Shown here: piece by piece, positions 1 through 7,309 of the stretch
Numbering within the stretch: the stretch's first letter is position 1
Layout: each line of letters begins with the position of its first letter
IMG/VR virus record: IMGVR_UViG_3300010392_000267
Span: 1 to 38,389 of that record
DNA length: 38,389 nucleotides
Origin: a virus
Direction: 5' to 3' (one strand)
The notes under the pieces: model-generated
Databases searched by the model: none
What the model was told of the DNA's origin: nothing
What the model saw: the letters and a program-made list of their open reading frames with translations, nothing else
Made by a program: the position numbers and the translations under genes

Positions 1-127
1 GGTCACAGCGCGATTTCTTACGCGGTGCGCCGGCCGGGTTCGTCGGGCAACGCGGTGGCCGTGTTCAATGCGCTGACGGTTACGCGCACCACGGCGTTAA
101 CCCTGAGCGGCACGATCTTCGGTTCCA
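1..127. repeat. Terminal direct repeat, left copy (circular closure overlap)
   Basis: Bases 1-127 are identical to 38263-38389, with no mismatch seen. The repeat lies inside a coding region and keeps frame across the join. A length of exactly 127 is a common maximum k-mer size in de Bruijn graph assemblers, so this is most simply an assembly overlap of a circular contig rather than a biological terminal repeat. Confidence 0.95.
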
Positions 128-2490
128 TTGGCGACGGCATTTCGATGGAAGTGCCGCTCATGGGTGCCGACCAGCCGCGACTGGACAAGGGCATCGTCGA
201 TGTCACCCGTGCACCCTTCAACTGCGATCCGACAGCGACGAACGTCTGCACATCGGGACTGCAGCACGCGGCGGATTTCTGCCGCGACTGGTCGTTGATG
301 ATGTACGCGCCGGCCGACGCCGAGTTCCTGATCGACGACATGGTCTTGTTCCACACCAACCAGTGGTACCGGACGTCGAAGATCAGCGCCGAGACGGACC
401 TCGAGGGGCCGAACTTCGCCGAGCCGAACGTGTTCCGCGGTGGCAACCAGGGCGCACGGCCGAAGCTGATCCTCACGGACAACAACCGGCGGTTCCAGAG
501 CACCAGCGTGCCGCGTGCCATGGTCGCGCTGTTCAGCCGTCATCCGAGCAACCTGTGGAACCCGAAGCAGAACGAAGCGATGGCGCAGGAAGTCATCGGC
601 ATCGATCTCGACACCGGCACCGGCAATCCGGGGGCGGTGGGTTTCAACTGGCGCGGTGCACAGGGCTGCGGCGTTCGGGACAGCATCGTCGATGCGACCG
701 GCTCGCTGGCCGGCTTCGACGGCATCACGGGCTCGGGTGGCGCGAACATGAACGTCGAGGTAATCGGCGGGCAATACGCGATCATCGGACAGGACGCGCA
801 CGACTACAAAGGCGATGACGCCGAGCAGGACGCGCAACCCGCGCCGCTGATATGCGGGCTCAAGGCGCACGGTCAGACCGTCGATATCATCAAGTACCAC
901 GCGCAAAGCGCCTTGACGCTCAAAGGCTGCGACCTGGTTGTGCCCGTTGGCAGTCGGTTCTTCTCATCAAAGAACGCGAACGGCGCGTGGACAGTTGACC
1001 GCGGTCAGCTGGTGGTGCTGAACAGCAAGATCGCTTTCGAAGGACAGGACGCCGGCAACATCGCCATTCAGACGCGCCGCTCGGTGTACATCGCGAACAC
1101 CTACATGCGGTATGCCACGACCATGGTCGATTACTACGACGGCGTGGCGATCGACCGGGCCGGGCGTGCCGACGGCTGGCGCCTGGTGATCGAATACGGT
1201 GCCGGTATTGACGGGCCGCTGTCACAGAACTCCAACGCACAATACTCGCAGCCGATCTGGCGTGACGGTTTGCGCCTGGGCAACGAAACCGGCTGGGTCG
1301 AAGGCGTCAATTACGTGGACGTCGCAGACGGTTCAGTACCTGCTGACGTGGTATCGGCGGCCGTGCCGCAAAGTCTGGCGCACATCGACGACCCCGATGC
1401 GGTGTGGTTCGGTGCGGGCCTCGACCTGACCGGCTACACGAACCTGACTGATGAGATCAAGACGTTCGTCGCCAACAATCCCAAAGGGTTGTTCCCGAAG
1501 ATGATCGCCTGGATCGACGAGCAGGTGCTCGGCCGCACGGATACGAACCTCGGCGGCGTCGGGCGCTCGCTGGCGCGCTGGGTGGTGCGCTACTCGACGG
1601 ATGCGATCGCCGGAGACTTTGCGGTCAAGGCACCGATGTTCCTGTCGGCGGCGACCGGATCCACCGTGCTGTCGGATTTCTGTTTCCATGCGCCCGTGGA
1701 GCACCCGAACGTCGAGTGCTTCCACATCCGCAACACGTACGAGATCTGCAACATTCACATTGATACCGATGACGCGTTCGGGTTCGCGAGCATGCCGCAG
1801 CAGCGCGGCTCGTCACCGCAGGGCAAGGTGCTGTGTCGCATCGAGGGCGCGAACGCAACCGGCCACCTGTGGAACCTGAGCGAAGGCCGCGACTACAAGC
1901 AGACGGCGGACTACCGCATGCTGCTGGTGAAAGACACGGATCTGCCCAACGAGCTGGATGACGTGAACTGCGAGCACATCAAGTCGGACTGTGCCATCGA
2001 GGTAGACAACGCCCGCGCCACGTTCACGGTCGTGAAACACGAGGGTCAATTTTGGGTGATCTGGTGTCGTAACGGTGCCAAGGTCAAGCTGTATTCGATG
2101 GGCGGCAACGGCTGCGCCTGGTGGCACAACGACCACCCGAACAACTGGGTGTCGGGCAGCGGTGATCCCGAGAAGGCGGCGAAGCATCTCAGCCCGGACG
2201 AGGGCGATGCGCCGAACTACGACCCCACCACGCCGTCACTGGTGCGCATTACCGACTGCCCGGACGTCAAGGTGGTGATGACGCAGAACATCGACAAGGG
2301 CACCGAAACACCGGGCAGCCGCAATCCGCGGCCGGTGTTTGGGTTCTCGGTCGGGCCAAAACATTTTCACTTCCTGTCCGACCATGTCGACACGGGTGTC
2401 GGGTCGCCGCTGCTGACGCCGTGCCAGCAGGCGGGCGGCTCCACAAACGATCGGCCGCTGATTTATGAACGCGGTGATGTCGACGCTTAA
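1..2490 (+). CDS. Tail fibre/tailspike protein, C-terminal part (gene continues from 36235)
   Basis: This is the 3' part of a gene cut by the arbitrary linearisation point. Position 1 is the first base of a codon, and the identical 127 bases at the right end are in the same frame of the open reading frame that starts at 36235. The joined protein is about 1505 residues; this part supplies the last 829. It is rich in Gly, Asp and Asn and has the short alternating hydrophobic strands of a right-handed beta-helix, like the receptor-binding or polysaccharide-degrading part of podovirus tailspikes. No catalytic residues can be named. The stop is followed after 14 bases by the next tail gene, which has its own Shine-Dalgarno sequence (AGAGGGAACAGGC-ATG). 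The apparent start at 25 is not a real start. The tail role is inferred from fold pattern and position downstream of the lysis genes. Confidence 0.85.
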   Translation, partial: GHSAISYAVRRPGSSGNAVAVFNALTVTRTTALTLSGTIFGSIGDGISMEVPLMGADQPRLDKGIVDVTRAPFNCDPTATNVCTSGLQHAADFCRDWSLMMYAPADAEFLIDDMVLFHTNQWYRTSKISAETDLEGPNFAEPNVFRGGNQGARPKLILTDNNRRFQSTSVPRAMVALFSRHPSNLWNPKQNEAMAQEVIGIDLDTGTGNPGAVGFNWRGAQGCGVRDSIVDATGSLAGFDGITGSGGANMNVEVIGGQYAIIGQDAHDYKGDDAEQDAQPAPLICGLKAHGQTVDIIKYHAQSALTLKGCDLVVPVGSRFFSSKNANGAWTVDRGQLVVLNSKIAFEGQDAGNIAIQTRRSVYIANTYMRYATTMVDYYDGVAIDRAGRADGWRLVIEYGAGIDGPLSQNSNAQYSQPIWRDGLRLGNETGWVEGVNYVDVADGSVPADVVSAAVPQSLAHIDDPDAVWFGAGLDLTGYTNLTDEIKTFVANNPKGLFPKMIAWIDEQVLGRTDTNLGGVGRSLARWVVRYSTDAIAGDFAVKAPMFLSAATGSTVLSDFCFHAPVEHPNVECFHIRNTYEICNIHIDTDDAFGFASMPQQRGSSPQGKVLCRIEGANATGHLWNLSEGRDYKQTADYRMLLVKDTDLPNELDDVNCEHIKSDCAIEVDNARATFTVVKHEGQFWVIWCRNGAKVKLYSMGGNGCAWWHNDHPNNWVSGSGDPEKAAKHLSPDEGDAPNYDPTTPSLVRITDCPDVKVVMTQNIDKGTETPGSRNPRPVFGFSVGPKHFHFLSDHVDTGVGSPLLTPCQQAGGSTNDRPLIYERGDVDA

Positions 2491-2504
2491 CAGAGGGAAC
2501 AGGC

Positions 2505-4124
2505 ATGTCTTTAGCTGATGCAAAATACGAAGGCTTAGCAAGCCGAACAGGCCAGCGCACCACCACTTCGGATATGGAGTTCGAGTGGCTCGCTGCGCTG
2601 ACAGGCCAGCGCACCACCATCCCAGACATGTGGAAGGTCTATCTTGTATCGCTCGGATTTACTGGCAGCGTTCCGGACGCGCAGTTCGCCTGGCTGGGTT
2701 CGCTCGGTTACACGGGCACGCTTGCAGATCGATTCGAAGCGTTCTGGTCCAACAACACAAACAACCAGAACTTCCCGCTTACTGATGGGCGCATTGCGAT
2801 GTTCGTCCCTATTGATGCAGATGATGCGGCAGGGGATGAGATACATTCGGTCAGCGCAAGGCGCGACAACGACGTAAGGGTGGTGACAAGTGGCTGGCCC
2901 GACGAAGCGCCAGTCTTGGCTCTCACACATAATGCGCCTGAGCACCATGCGTCGGGGGGCGGTTGGACAGAATACAGTTCGCCGGCGTCAGCAGTGACTT
3001 TTGCGGGGCGAGTCGTTTACGGGGATGAATACGACAACAACTCACCATTTCTCGGTAGGCTAATCGACCCGGCCAACACATCCTACATATTTATGATAAC
3101 GGGCAGACATGATTCAGCCGACCCTATCCATACCTTGCTGCTTGACACCGCGCCGGACACATCGCCTGTTTGGCGAGTAAGCTCAAACGGGTCAGGGTAT
3201 CAGTTCACTATTGGTTTGGAAGCTGGTGTAAGCAAAACCGACAACCATGCGCCAGCAGCAACTTTTGCTGATGATGACATCATTACTGCCGCTTTGATCT
3301 GGAACCATGAAACAGCAAAGTACAGCTACCTAGGTTATCGCTACGATGATAGCGCAGGGGTTAATGTTGAAGATGTGTTGTCAGAGGGCAACACGCTTTC
3401 TTTCAACGGCACGTATGTTAATAGCCGCCCGCTTGGGTTTTCGTTTGGCCTAAACCAGACGTTAGGCATGGCAATACTTGAGTTTGAAACATTCCCCGCT
3501 GATTGGAAAGAGGGCATCATCTGGAACCATGATGCGTGGCGCGCTGGCGACAAGTCGATGTATGGCTTGTGGGGTACTCACGCCAAATCAAAAGGGTGGA
3601 TTAACCCCGCTTATCTGCGAATTGGTTATGAAAACATATCGGGCTTCCCCGGCAAGTGGAACCCGTCCACATTTTATTGTGGAAACGTTGGGGCGCTTTA
3701 TACCGGCGTTATTATCATTGACAATGTTGATGTTGCTCAAGGTGCGGATATAAGCGTGGCGTACTTAGATGTGACCACAAAGGCCGGAGCGGGCGCAGGA
3801 ACATTTGGCAATGTAGAGGTGCGCGCTGTAGCGGAAGGCGTGCCGGGGCTTGGGGTAGATGGTAATTGTCCGAGCGATAACACTCTAACCACGGCGGTTA
3901 CTACGGTAAGCGGCGCGGCATGGAACGCAGCAAGCGCCACTGCCGCCATCATCCGAATAGATGTTACCGACATAATCAAAGAACTGGTTGCGTTGGGTGG
4001 CTTTAATGGGTCAGGCGTTTACTTCGCCTTCACGCCTGTAGGGACCTATGATGCGTTTCATTGGCTACAGGCAGACGCAGCGACACCGGGTTCGCATGTA
4101 CTGCGCATTGCCGAGGTGCTCTAA
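2505..4124 (+). CDS. Putative tail-associated/receptor-binding protein with N-terminal repeats
   Basis: A 539-residue protein of unknown exact function at the end of the tail operon. Residues 5-75 hold four tandem repeats of about 18 residues (pattern xxFEWLxxLGYTGTxxD; the best copies are FEWLAALTGQRTTIPD and FAWLGSLGYTGTLAD), followed by FEAFW. The middle looks like a beta-sandwich of LamG/concanavalin type, and the last 150 residues are beta-rich and resemble DNRLRE-like sandwich domains; both fold calls are impressions. Base composition is clearly AT-richer than the flanking tail genes (codons such as GAT, AAT and TTT are common), which suggests recent acquisition. It is the last gene before the attachment site, so in the prophage it lies beside the host DNA, the usual place for exchangeable host-range or lysogenic conversion genes. 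Confidence 0.7.
   Translation: MSLADAKYEGLASRTGQRTTTSDMEFEWLAALTGQRTTIPDMWKVYLVSLGFTGSVPDAQFAWLGSLGYTGTLADRFEAFWSNNTNNQNFPLTDGRIAMFVPIDADDAAGDEIHSVSARRDNDVRVVTSGWPDEAPVLALTHNAPEHHASGGGWTEYSSPASAVTFAGRVVYGDEYDNNSPFLGRLIDPANTSYIFMITGRHDSADPIHTLLLDTAPDTSPVWRVSSNGSGYQFTIGLEAGVSKTDNHAPAATFADDDIITAALIWNHETAKYSYLGYRYDDSAGVNVEDVLSEGNTLSFNGTYVNSRPLGFSFGLNQTLGMAILEFETFPADWKEGIIWNHDAWRAGDKSMYGLWGTHAKSKGWINPAYLRIGYENISGFPGKWNPSTFYCGNVGALYTGVIIIDNVDVAQGADISVAYLDVTTKAGAGAGTFGNVEVRAVAEGVPGLGVDGNCPSDNTLTTAVTTVSGAAWNAASATAAIIRIDVTDIIKELVALGGFNGSGVYFAFTPVGTYDAFHWLQADAATPGSHVLRIAEVL
2547..2619 (+). repeat. 19-bp direct repeat inside tail gene
   Basis: ACAGGCCAGCGCACCACCA occurs at 2547-2565 and again at 2601-2619, 54 bases (18 codons) apart. 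It encodes the TGQRTT part of the first two protein repeats. The near-perfect DNA identity suggests recent duplication of the repeat unit or a hotspot for recombination between tail genes. Confidence 0.85.
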
Positions 4125-4131
4125 GTAAGTA

Positions 4132-4197
4132 GACCTGGCCTATGTGGTGGATGGCGTAACTGGCGCTGATGCCAACTCGACGTTCAACGCGGCGTAG
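4132..4197 (+). pseudogene. Remnant of a tail-gene 3' end
   Basis: Just after the stop of the 539-residue tail gene, the stretch 4132-4197 reads DLAYVVDGVTGADANSTFNAA and then a stop. It has no start codon and is closed upstream by a stop at 4126-4128. The sequence looks like a real protein C-terminus and not random translation. I infer it is the leftover end of an older tail gene whose body was replaced by the AT-rich cassette. Alternatively it is chance. Confidence 0.4.
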
Positions 4198-4224
4198 TGA
4201 CCCGGACGATTTTGTACCAAGAAC

Positions 4225-4249
4225 CCGCTTTAGTACCAAAGCGGATTTT
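4225..4249 (+). terminator. Rho-independent terminator of the late/tail operon
   Basis: CCGCTTT at 4225-4231 pairs with AAAGCGG at 4238-4244 around a 6-base loop and is followed by ATTTT. It lies about 100 bases after the last tail gene and just before the attachment site, so it probably ends late transcription and protects the integrase region (or host DNA in the prophage). Confidence 0.65.
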
Positions 4250-4263
4250 CGAAACTCTCTGAA

Positions 4264-4295
4264 AGTGGCCTACCGTGGCCAATAGTGGCCTACCG
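4264..4295. repeat. Candidate integrase arm-type sites, left pair
   Basis: AGTGGCCTACCG occurs twice, at 4264-4275 and 4284-4295 (period 20). The 9-base core GTGGCCTAC occurs twice more, in the same orientation, on the other side of the tRNA-like core. A longer 13-base repeat CTCTGAAAGTGGC (4257-4269 and 4302-4314) also connects this arm to the core. Spaced direct repeats either side of a crossover region are typical of arm-type binding sites of tyrosine integrases. Confidence 0.6.
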
Positions 4296-4310
4296 GCGAT
4301 GCTCTGAAAG

Positions 4311-4355
4311 TGGCTCCCCGACCCGGACTCGAACCAGGGACCAATTGATTAACAG
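4311..4355 (-). other. attP: attP core: 3' part of a tRNA-Asn gene
   Basis: Read on the minus strand, this 45-bp stretch runs from the anticodon loop CTGTTAA (anticodon GTT, Asn) through the 3' anticodon stem TCAAT, a good T-arm (CCTGG-TTCGAGT-CCGGG), the 3' acceptor strand TCGGGGA, discriminator G and CCA. No matching 5' half is present: the bases before the anticodon loop do not pair with TCAAT and no D-arm is visible, so this is not a functional tRNA. It is the standard arrangement by which a phage integrates into a tRNA gene and restores its 3' end. The host site is therefore predicted to be a tRNA-Asn(GTT) gene. Confidence 0.85.
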
Positions 4356-4399
4356 TTAGTCAACTCAAGCCAGAGAAATCAGGCGGTTACGCTCCACGG

Positions 4400-4463
4400 G
4401 TGGCCTACTTACGTCGATATCGAGCGAGTTGTTATGCGGTTTCCAGCGGGTGGTGGCCTACTT
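4400..4463. repeat. Candidate integrase arm-type sites, right pair
   Basis: GTGGCCTACTT occurs at 4400-4410 and at 4453-4463, in the same orientation as the two left copies of GTGGCCTAC. The second copy overlaps the stop codon of the integrase gene. Together with the left pair this gives four direct repeats flanking the attP core. Confidence 0.6.
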
Positions 4464-5402
4464 GATGGCGGTGATCCGGCGCTGGCGTTTGTACAGGCTC
4501 AGCAGCCCCAAGCCGTTCTCGGAATCGCTTTCTGCCTTGGCCCGGACGTTGTGCAGGGTGAACCCCGGACGATGCCGCATCAGGTAGTTCTGTAGGGCCG
4601 ATTCTGTCCACTTCTCGCCGCGTGTGTTGGTCAGCACGTAGGGGCTTTCACAGCGGCGCATGGCGCGATCCAGCACCTTCCTGAGCTCGCTGGTGATGGC
4701 AATGATGACCTGTTTGCCGGTCTTGGATTCCTCGATGATGATGCGTTTGGCATACACCTCGTCACGGCGGAGCTCACGCAGTTCGCCGGAGCGCAGCCCG
4801 GTCAGGTAGGCCACTTCGAGAAAGTCACGGAAGGACGGGTTCACGCGCTCCATGAATGCCGTCAGCTCCTCGTCACGCACGTACCGTTGCGAGGGGCGCT
4901 CCGGGTTGCGCTTGATCTTGCGACTGAACGGCGTGTCCTGCACCGTGCCCATGCGCATGGCGTACTGGTAGGCCGATGACAGCACGGCAAATTCGCGGTT
5001 GCCGGTGACGGCACGACCCATCTGCTTGCGACGTTCGAGAAACTGCGCGATGTGCGCGGGCTTGACGTCAGCCGGGGCCATTTCACCGAATACCGTGCGC
5101 AGCGTTTTAATCCACGTCATATAAGCCTTGCGGGATTTAGGTGCCAGATCGGCCATGCCGGTGCTCACGTACAGGTCGAGCATGTCGTTGACGGTTTCGG
5201 CTGCCGGTTTCAGTACCAGGGCGAGTGCCTGGTGCAATGCGTACTCGCCATCGGCAACCCGGCACAGGTAGCGGCGTTGGCGTTTTCCGTCGACCTGCTT
5301 GCGGTAGTAATAGCTACCTTTCAGGATTTCGACATTCGAGGGCAAGTTTGCCAAAGTTCGGCTCCGTTGGTCTTTTGGTGTTGTGGCCGATATAGGTTGC
5401 AC
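4458..5402 (-). CDS. int: Tyrosine-type site-specific integrase
   Basis: A 314-residue phage integrase that would recombine attP with a host tRNA-Asn gene. The N-terminal part (LPSNVEILKGSYYYRKQVDG) resembles the arm-binding start of many phage integrases; residues ~70-160 form the SAM-like core-binding domain; the catalytic domain shows TGLRSGELREL (first catalytic Arg), the ESKTGKQV beta-turn Lys, and HNVRAKAE (His-x-x-Arg). The segment after this Arg is short: the usual LLGH box is not visible and the likely nucleophile is the Tyr in LYKRQRR, about 17 residues after the Arg instead of the usual 30 or more. This is either an unusual subfamily or an internal deletion. A TTG start at codon 17 (just before ANLPSNVE) is an alternative. 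The gene ends at the attP region, as expected. Confidence 0.9.
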   Translation of the reverse strand: MQPISATTPKDQRSRTLANLPSNVEILKGSYYYRKQVDGKRQRRYLCRVADGEYALHQALALVLKPAAETVNDMLDLYVSTGMADLAPKSRKAYMTWIKTLRTVFGEMAPADVKPAHIAQFLERRKQMGRAVTGNREFAVLSSAYQYAMRMGTVQDTPFSRKIKRNPERPSQRYVRDEELTAFMERVNPSFRDFLEVAYLTGLRSGELRELRRDEVYAKRIIIEESKTGKQVIIAITSELRKVLDRAMRRCESPYVLTNTRGEKWTESALQNYLMRHRPGFTLHNVRAKAESDSENGLGLLSLYKRQRRITAIK

Positions 5403-5529
5403 TCAACCTACCGCCGCGACCCGCCGGGTTCAAGCGGTAGAGCGGATTCTTTTTGACCCATCGAGCCATGTCTTTAGGTCTGAAATATCCCGAAAGCCGT
5501 TGAATTTCTTCGTGATCGAGGTTCATGTT
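5314..5529 (-). CDS. DUF4224-like protein, candidate excisionase
   Basis: A 71-residue protein starting MNLDHEEIQRLSGYFRPKDM, with WVKKNPLYRLNPAGRGGRLS following. The pattern LTxxEIxxLTGYxRPxxQxRWLxxN...VNxAGRP is that of the DUF4224 family, small winged-helix-like proteins usually encoded next to phage integrases and thought to act as recombination directionality factors. The ATG at 5529 is chosen over the upstream start at 5562 because the family begins at this point. The last 89 bases overlap the integrase start in another frame, so the two are probably translationally coupled. The excisionase role is inferred from family and context. Confidence 0.65.
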   Translation of the reverse strand, partial: NMNLDHEEIQRLSGYFRPKDMARWVKKNPLYRLNPAGRGGRLSATYIGHNTKRPTEPNFGKLALECRNPER

Positions 5530-5542
5530 TGCAGCCGGACTT

Positions 5543-5734
5543 TCACACACCCTCCAGCGCACTCAGACAGCTTTCACACGGAACCAATCGACTGCCTTGC
5601 TTTACCGCGTCCTGAGCGTGTTCTAAGTCCACAAAGCACCACTCAAAAGGTTTGCGGGTTCTGCCACAGGCGGTTTCGGTTTTGCTTATATGGATGCACT
5701 TGAGCCAGTCTGGCCTTTTGTCAAGGTCACGCAT
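5543..5734 (-). CDS. Small Cys-containing hypothetical protein
   Basis: A 63-residue protein. It has four main Cys residues (KCIHIS, ACGRTRKPFEWCF, CESC near the end), with CxxC at the C-terminus, which suggests a small zinc-binding fold. The ATG at 5734 overlaps the stop of the preceding gene by 8 bases, as for the other genes in this minus-strand run. Function unknown; its place between the excisionase candidate and other small early genes suggests an accessory early protein. Confidence 0.6.
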   Translation of the reverse strand: MRDLDKRPDWLKCIHISKTETACGRTRKPFEWCFVDLEHAQDAVKQGSRLVPCESCLSALEGV

Positions 5735-5921
5735 CAACTTCTACCCACGCATCATCCAGCCCGTACCGGCAACCGTCATCGGCGCAATAGGCTTTCCACG
5801 GGTCGGACGGGCGCAGCACTTCATCGACGACGCGCTCGAACGGGCCGTTATCACCGTTCTGGTGCAGAATGACCGCACCCTCAACAATGTCCTTGGGCTC
5901 TGCTGGTCTAAAGTCACGCAT
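5727..5921 (-). CDS. Hypothetical early protein
   Basis: A 64-residue acidic protein beginning MRDFRPAEPKDIVEGAVI. The start at 5921 is set by GGAGG at 5928-5932, 6 bases upstream; longer versions up to 6059 would run deep into the preceding gene. It overlaps the preceding gene by 8 bases and the next by 8. Two Cys residues (YCADDGCRYG) are present. I do not recognise the family. It reads like many short phage early proteins of unknown role. Confidence 0.6.
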   Translation of the reverse strand: MRDFRPAEPKDIVEGAVILHQNGDNGPFERVVDEVLRPSDPWKAYCADDGCRYGLDDAWVEVDA

Positions 5922-6309
5922 CACCATCCTCCAAAGCGTCCAGCGCAACCTGTTGAAGCGTCTGGTCGGAAAGTAGCCCGCCCCTCGCAATAGCCTTAAG
6001 AGCCGCCCGCGCTGCTTGCAGTTGAGTACGAATACGCTCATGTTCCTGACATTCAGCAATCAGATTGCCTCTACCGTCATGGGTGCAAGCGCAACTATCG
6101 GCAGACTCAGCAATCCGTTTATTAGCCGCTTCGAGGTCGGCGCGGAGTTGGTTGTTGTCCTCATCACGCTCATCCAGTAGGGTTAGCAGGGCTGCACGGC
6201 CTCTCTCGCTCTGCGACTCCGGTTCATAAACAGACCCGTATTCTTTAAGAACACGCCGCTGTTCACTGTCACGTTTATGCCGCGCACGTATCTCTGCTTC
6301 ATTGGTCAT
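5914..6309 (-). CDS. Coiled-coil hypothetical protein
   Basis: A 131-residue protein starting MTNEAEIRARHKRDSEQ, with a GGAG Shine-Dalgarno about 6 bases upstream. Most of it is charged and helical, with a coiled-coil-like heptad stretch around LLDERDEDNNQLRADLEAAN, a His/Cys patch (CACTHD, AECQEHE) and a second helix. Similar Glu/Ala-rich ead/Ea22-like proteins occur in lambdoid early regions, but no firm family match can be claimed. Its ATG overlaps the stop of the preceding gene (ATGA). Confidence 0.6.
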   Translation of the reverse strand: MTNEAEIRARHKRDSEQRRVLKEYGSVYEPESQSERGRAALLTLLDERDEDNNQLRADLEAANKRIAESADSCACTHDGRGNLIAECQEHERIRTQLQAARAALKAIARGGLLSDQTLQQVALDALEDGDA

Positions 6310-6491
6310 TGTCCGCTCCAAATCAACGCATCGCCAGGTCCTGTAAAAACAAGCCATGCTGCATGTATCCGGTTTTTTAATCCTGATAACCCTATAGGTC
6401 GAGCGGGAACCCATCGACCATCAATCTCCGCTTGAGTGCTGGTTGCCTCGCTCACGATGTAGTCAATGTGGTGGATGCTTGGAGTTTTCAT
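6306..6491 (-). CDS. Conserved small phage protein
   Basis: A 61-residue protein starting MKTPSIHHIDYIVSEATSTQ, with EIDGRWVPARP and LIWSGQ at the end. It reads like a small protein in which an input value is checked (DGRWVPARP is a pattern I associate with unnamed phage early proteins), but no function is known. The start directly follows the stop of the upstream gene and its stop overlaps the next start (ATGA), supporting a true coupled gene. Confidence 0.65.
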   Translation of the reverse strand: MKTPSIHHIDYIVSEATSTQAEIDGRWVPARPIGLSGLKNRIHAAWLVFTGPGDALIWSGQ

Positions 6492-6734
6492 TTACTTACC
6501 CCCCCCCTTGCGGCAGTTGGCTGACGGTTCGCTGCCCGGTTCTGGCACTTCCCCGCTTAAAGCACAGCAGCGGTAGAAAGCCGCATCAGCCTCCGCAGCG
6601 GTGAGTGCAGCGACCTTCTGGCGTATAAATCCGCGAACAACATTCACAAGTTCACTGTTTAGATGCCAGAGCCGGTCTAATGCCGCCGCCACTTCCGCAT
6701 CTGAAACGATTTCCTTGTTTAGAGGTGTTTCCAC
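6492..6734 (-). CDS. Hypothetical protein ending in a poly-C/G tract
   Basis: An 80-residue protein with a GTG start at 6734 preceded by AGGAGG 8 bases upstream. It is helical (AEVAAALDRLWHLNSELVNVVRGFI) and ends RKGGGK, encoded by a run of nine G on the minus strand (6499-6507). Slippage there would change only the last few residues and the stop. Its start overlaps the end of the HNH gene by 16 bases. No family recognised. Confidence 0.6.
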   Translation of the reverse strand: METPLNKEIVSDAEVAAALDRLWHLNSELVNVVRGFIRQKVAALTAAEADAAFYRCCALSGEVPEPGSEPSANCRKGGGK

Positions 6735-7309
6735 GATTCATGCCTCCTAACTTTGCCGATGGTTTGGCGACTAACCCCAAAGCTATCCGCCAGCTCTACC
6801 GCTGTTTTCTCTGATGCCCGTATTGTCAGCACCTCGCTCTCGGTCAATTTGGCCTTGTGGCTCTTTTCCCCTTGCTGCCCCGGCATTGTGTATGGGCGGC
6901 GGTTTTTCAGTTGTTGGCGCTGAGTAACCCAACGACAATTATCGGGGCTGTAGCCCTTGTCATTGTCGATCCTGTCAATCGTCAGTGTTTCGCCGTAGCC
7001 GTTAGCTAATGCCCATTCCTCGAATGGCGCAAATGTTACCCAGTCGCTACAGACACTTATTCCGCGAGCGCCGTAGTATCGGTAATCAGAAGCCTTCGGG
7101 TTGGCACAACGCTGCTTCATGCGCGCCCACGTCTCGTACAGGCGCTCTCGTCTTGGTTGCCCGCTGCGGTAATGAGCATTGTCTGCGTGTTGGCAGGGCC
7201 GGCACTCCGATCGTCGCCCGTCTATTGTCATGGAGTTTTTGTTGAAGCTCGAAAGTGGCTTGACCTCGCCGCATTTCGTGCATTGCTTTGTATCTATATC
7301 GTTACTCAT
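6719..7309 (-). CDS. HNH homing endonuclease with zinc ribbon and HTH
   Basis: A 196-residue freestanding endonuclease. Residues 8-40 form a zinc ribbon (QCTKCGEVKPLSSF and ECRPCQ); residues ~58-135 show the family signature (ARMKQRCANP, YYGARGISVC, WALANGYG, LTIDRIDNDKGYSPDNCRW); residues ~150-196 are a helix-turn-helix (LADSFGVSRQTIGKVRRH) that would recognise DNA. Such enzymes make target-specific DNA breaks and spread their own gene. It sits within the run of tiny early genes and overlaps both neighbours, so its insertion has been well tolerated. The start ATG overlaps the preceding stop (ATGA). Confidence 0.88.
   Translation of the reverse strand: MSNDIDTKQCTKCGEVKPLSSFNKNSMTIDGRRSECRPCQHADNAHYRSGQPRRERLYETWARMKQRCANPKASDYRYYGARGISVCSDWVTFAPFEEWALANGYGETLTIDRIDNDKGYSPDNCRWVTQRQQLKNRRPYTMPGQQGEKSHKAKLTESEVLTIRASEKTAVELADSFGVSRQTIGKVRRHESWKHL

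Noticed and set aside
1-127. Biological short terminal repeat as in T7
   Set aside because: Length equals a common assembler k-mer and the repeat lies in the middle of a gene with frame kept; a T7-like terminal repeat would be expected between genes.
1-4124. Diversity-generating retroelement acting on tail genes, as in some temperate podoviruses
   Set aside because: No reverse transcriptase motif and no template/variable repeat pair were found on either strand.
4308-4400. Complete tRNA-Asn gene
   Set aside because: Only the 3' part is present; the bases 5' of the anticodon loop do not form an anticodon stem and no D-arm or acceptor 5' strand exists.
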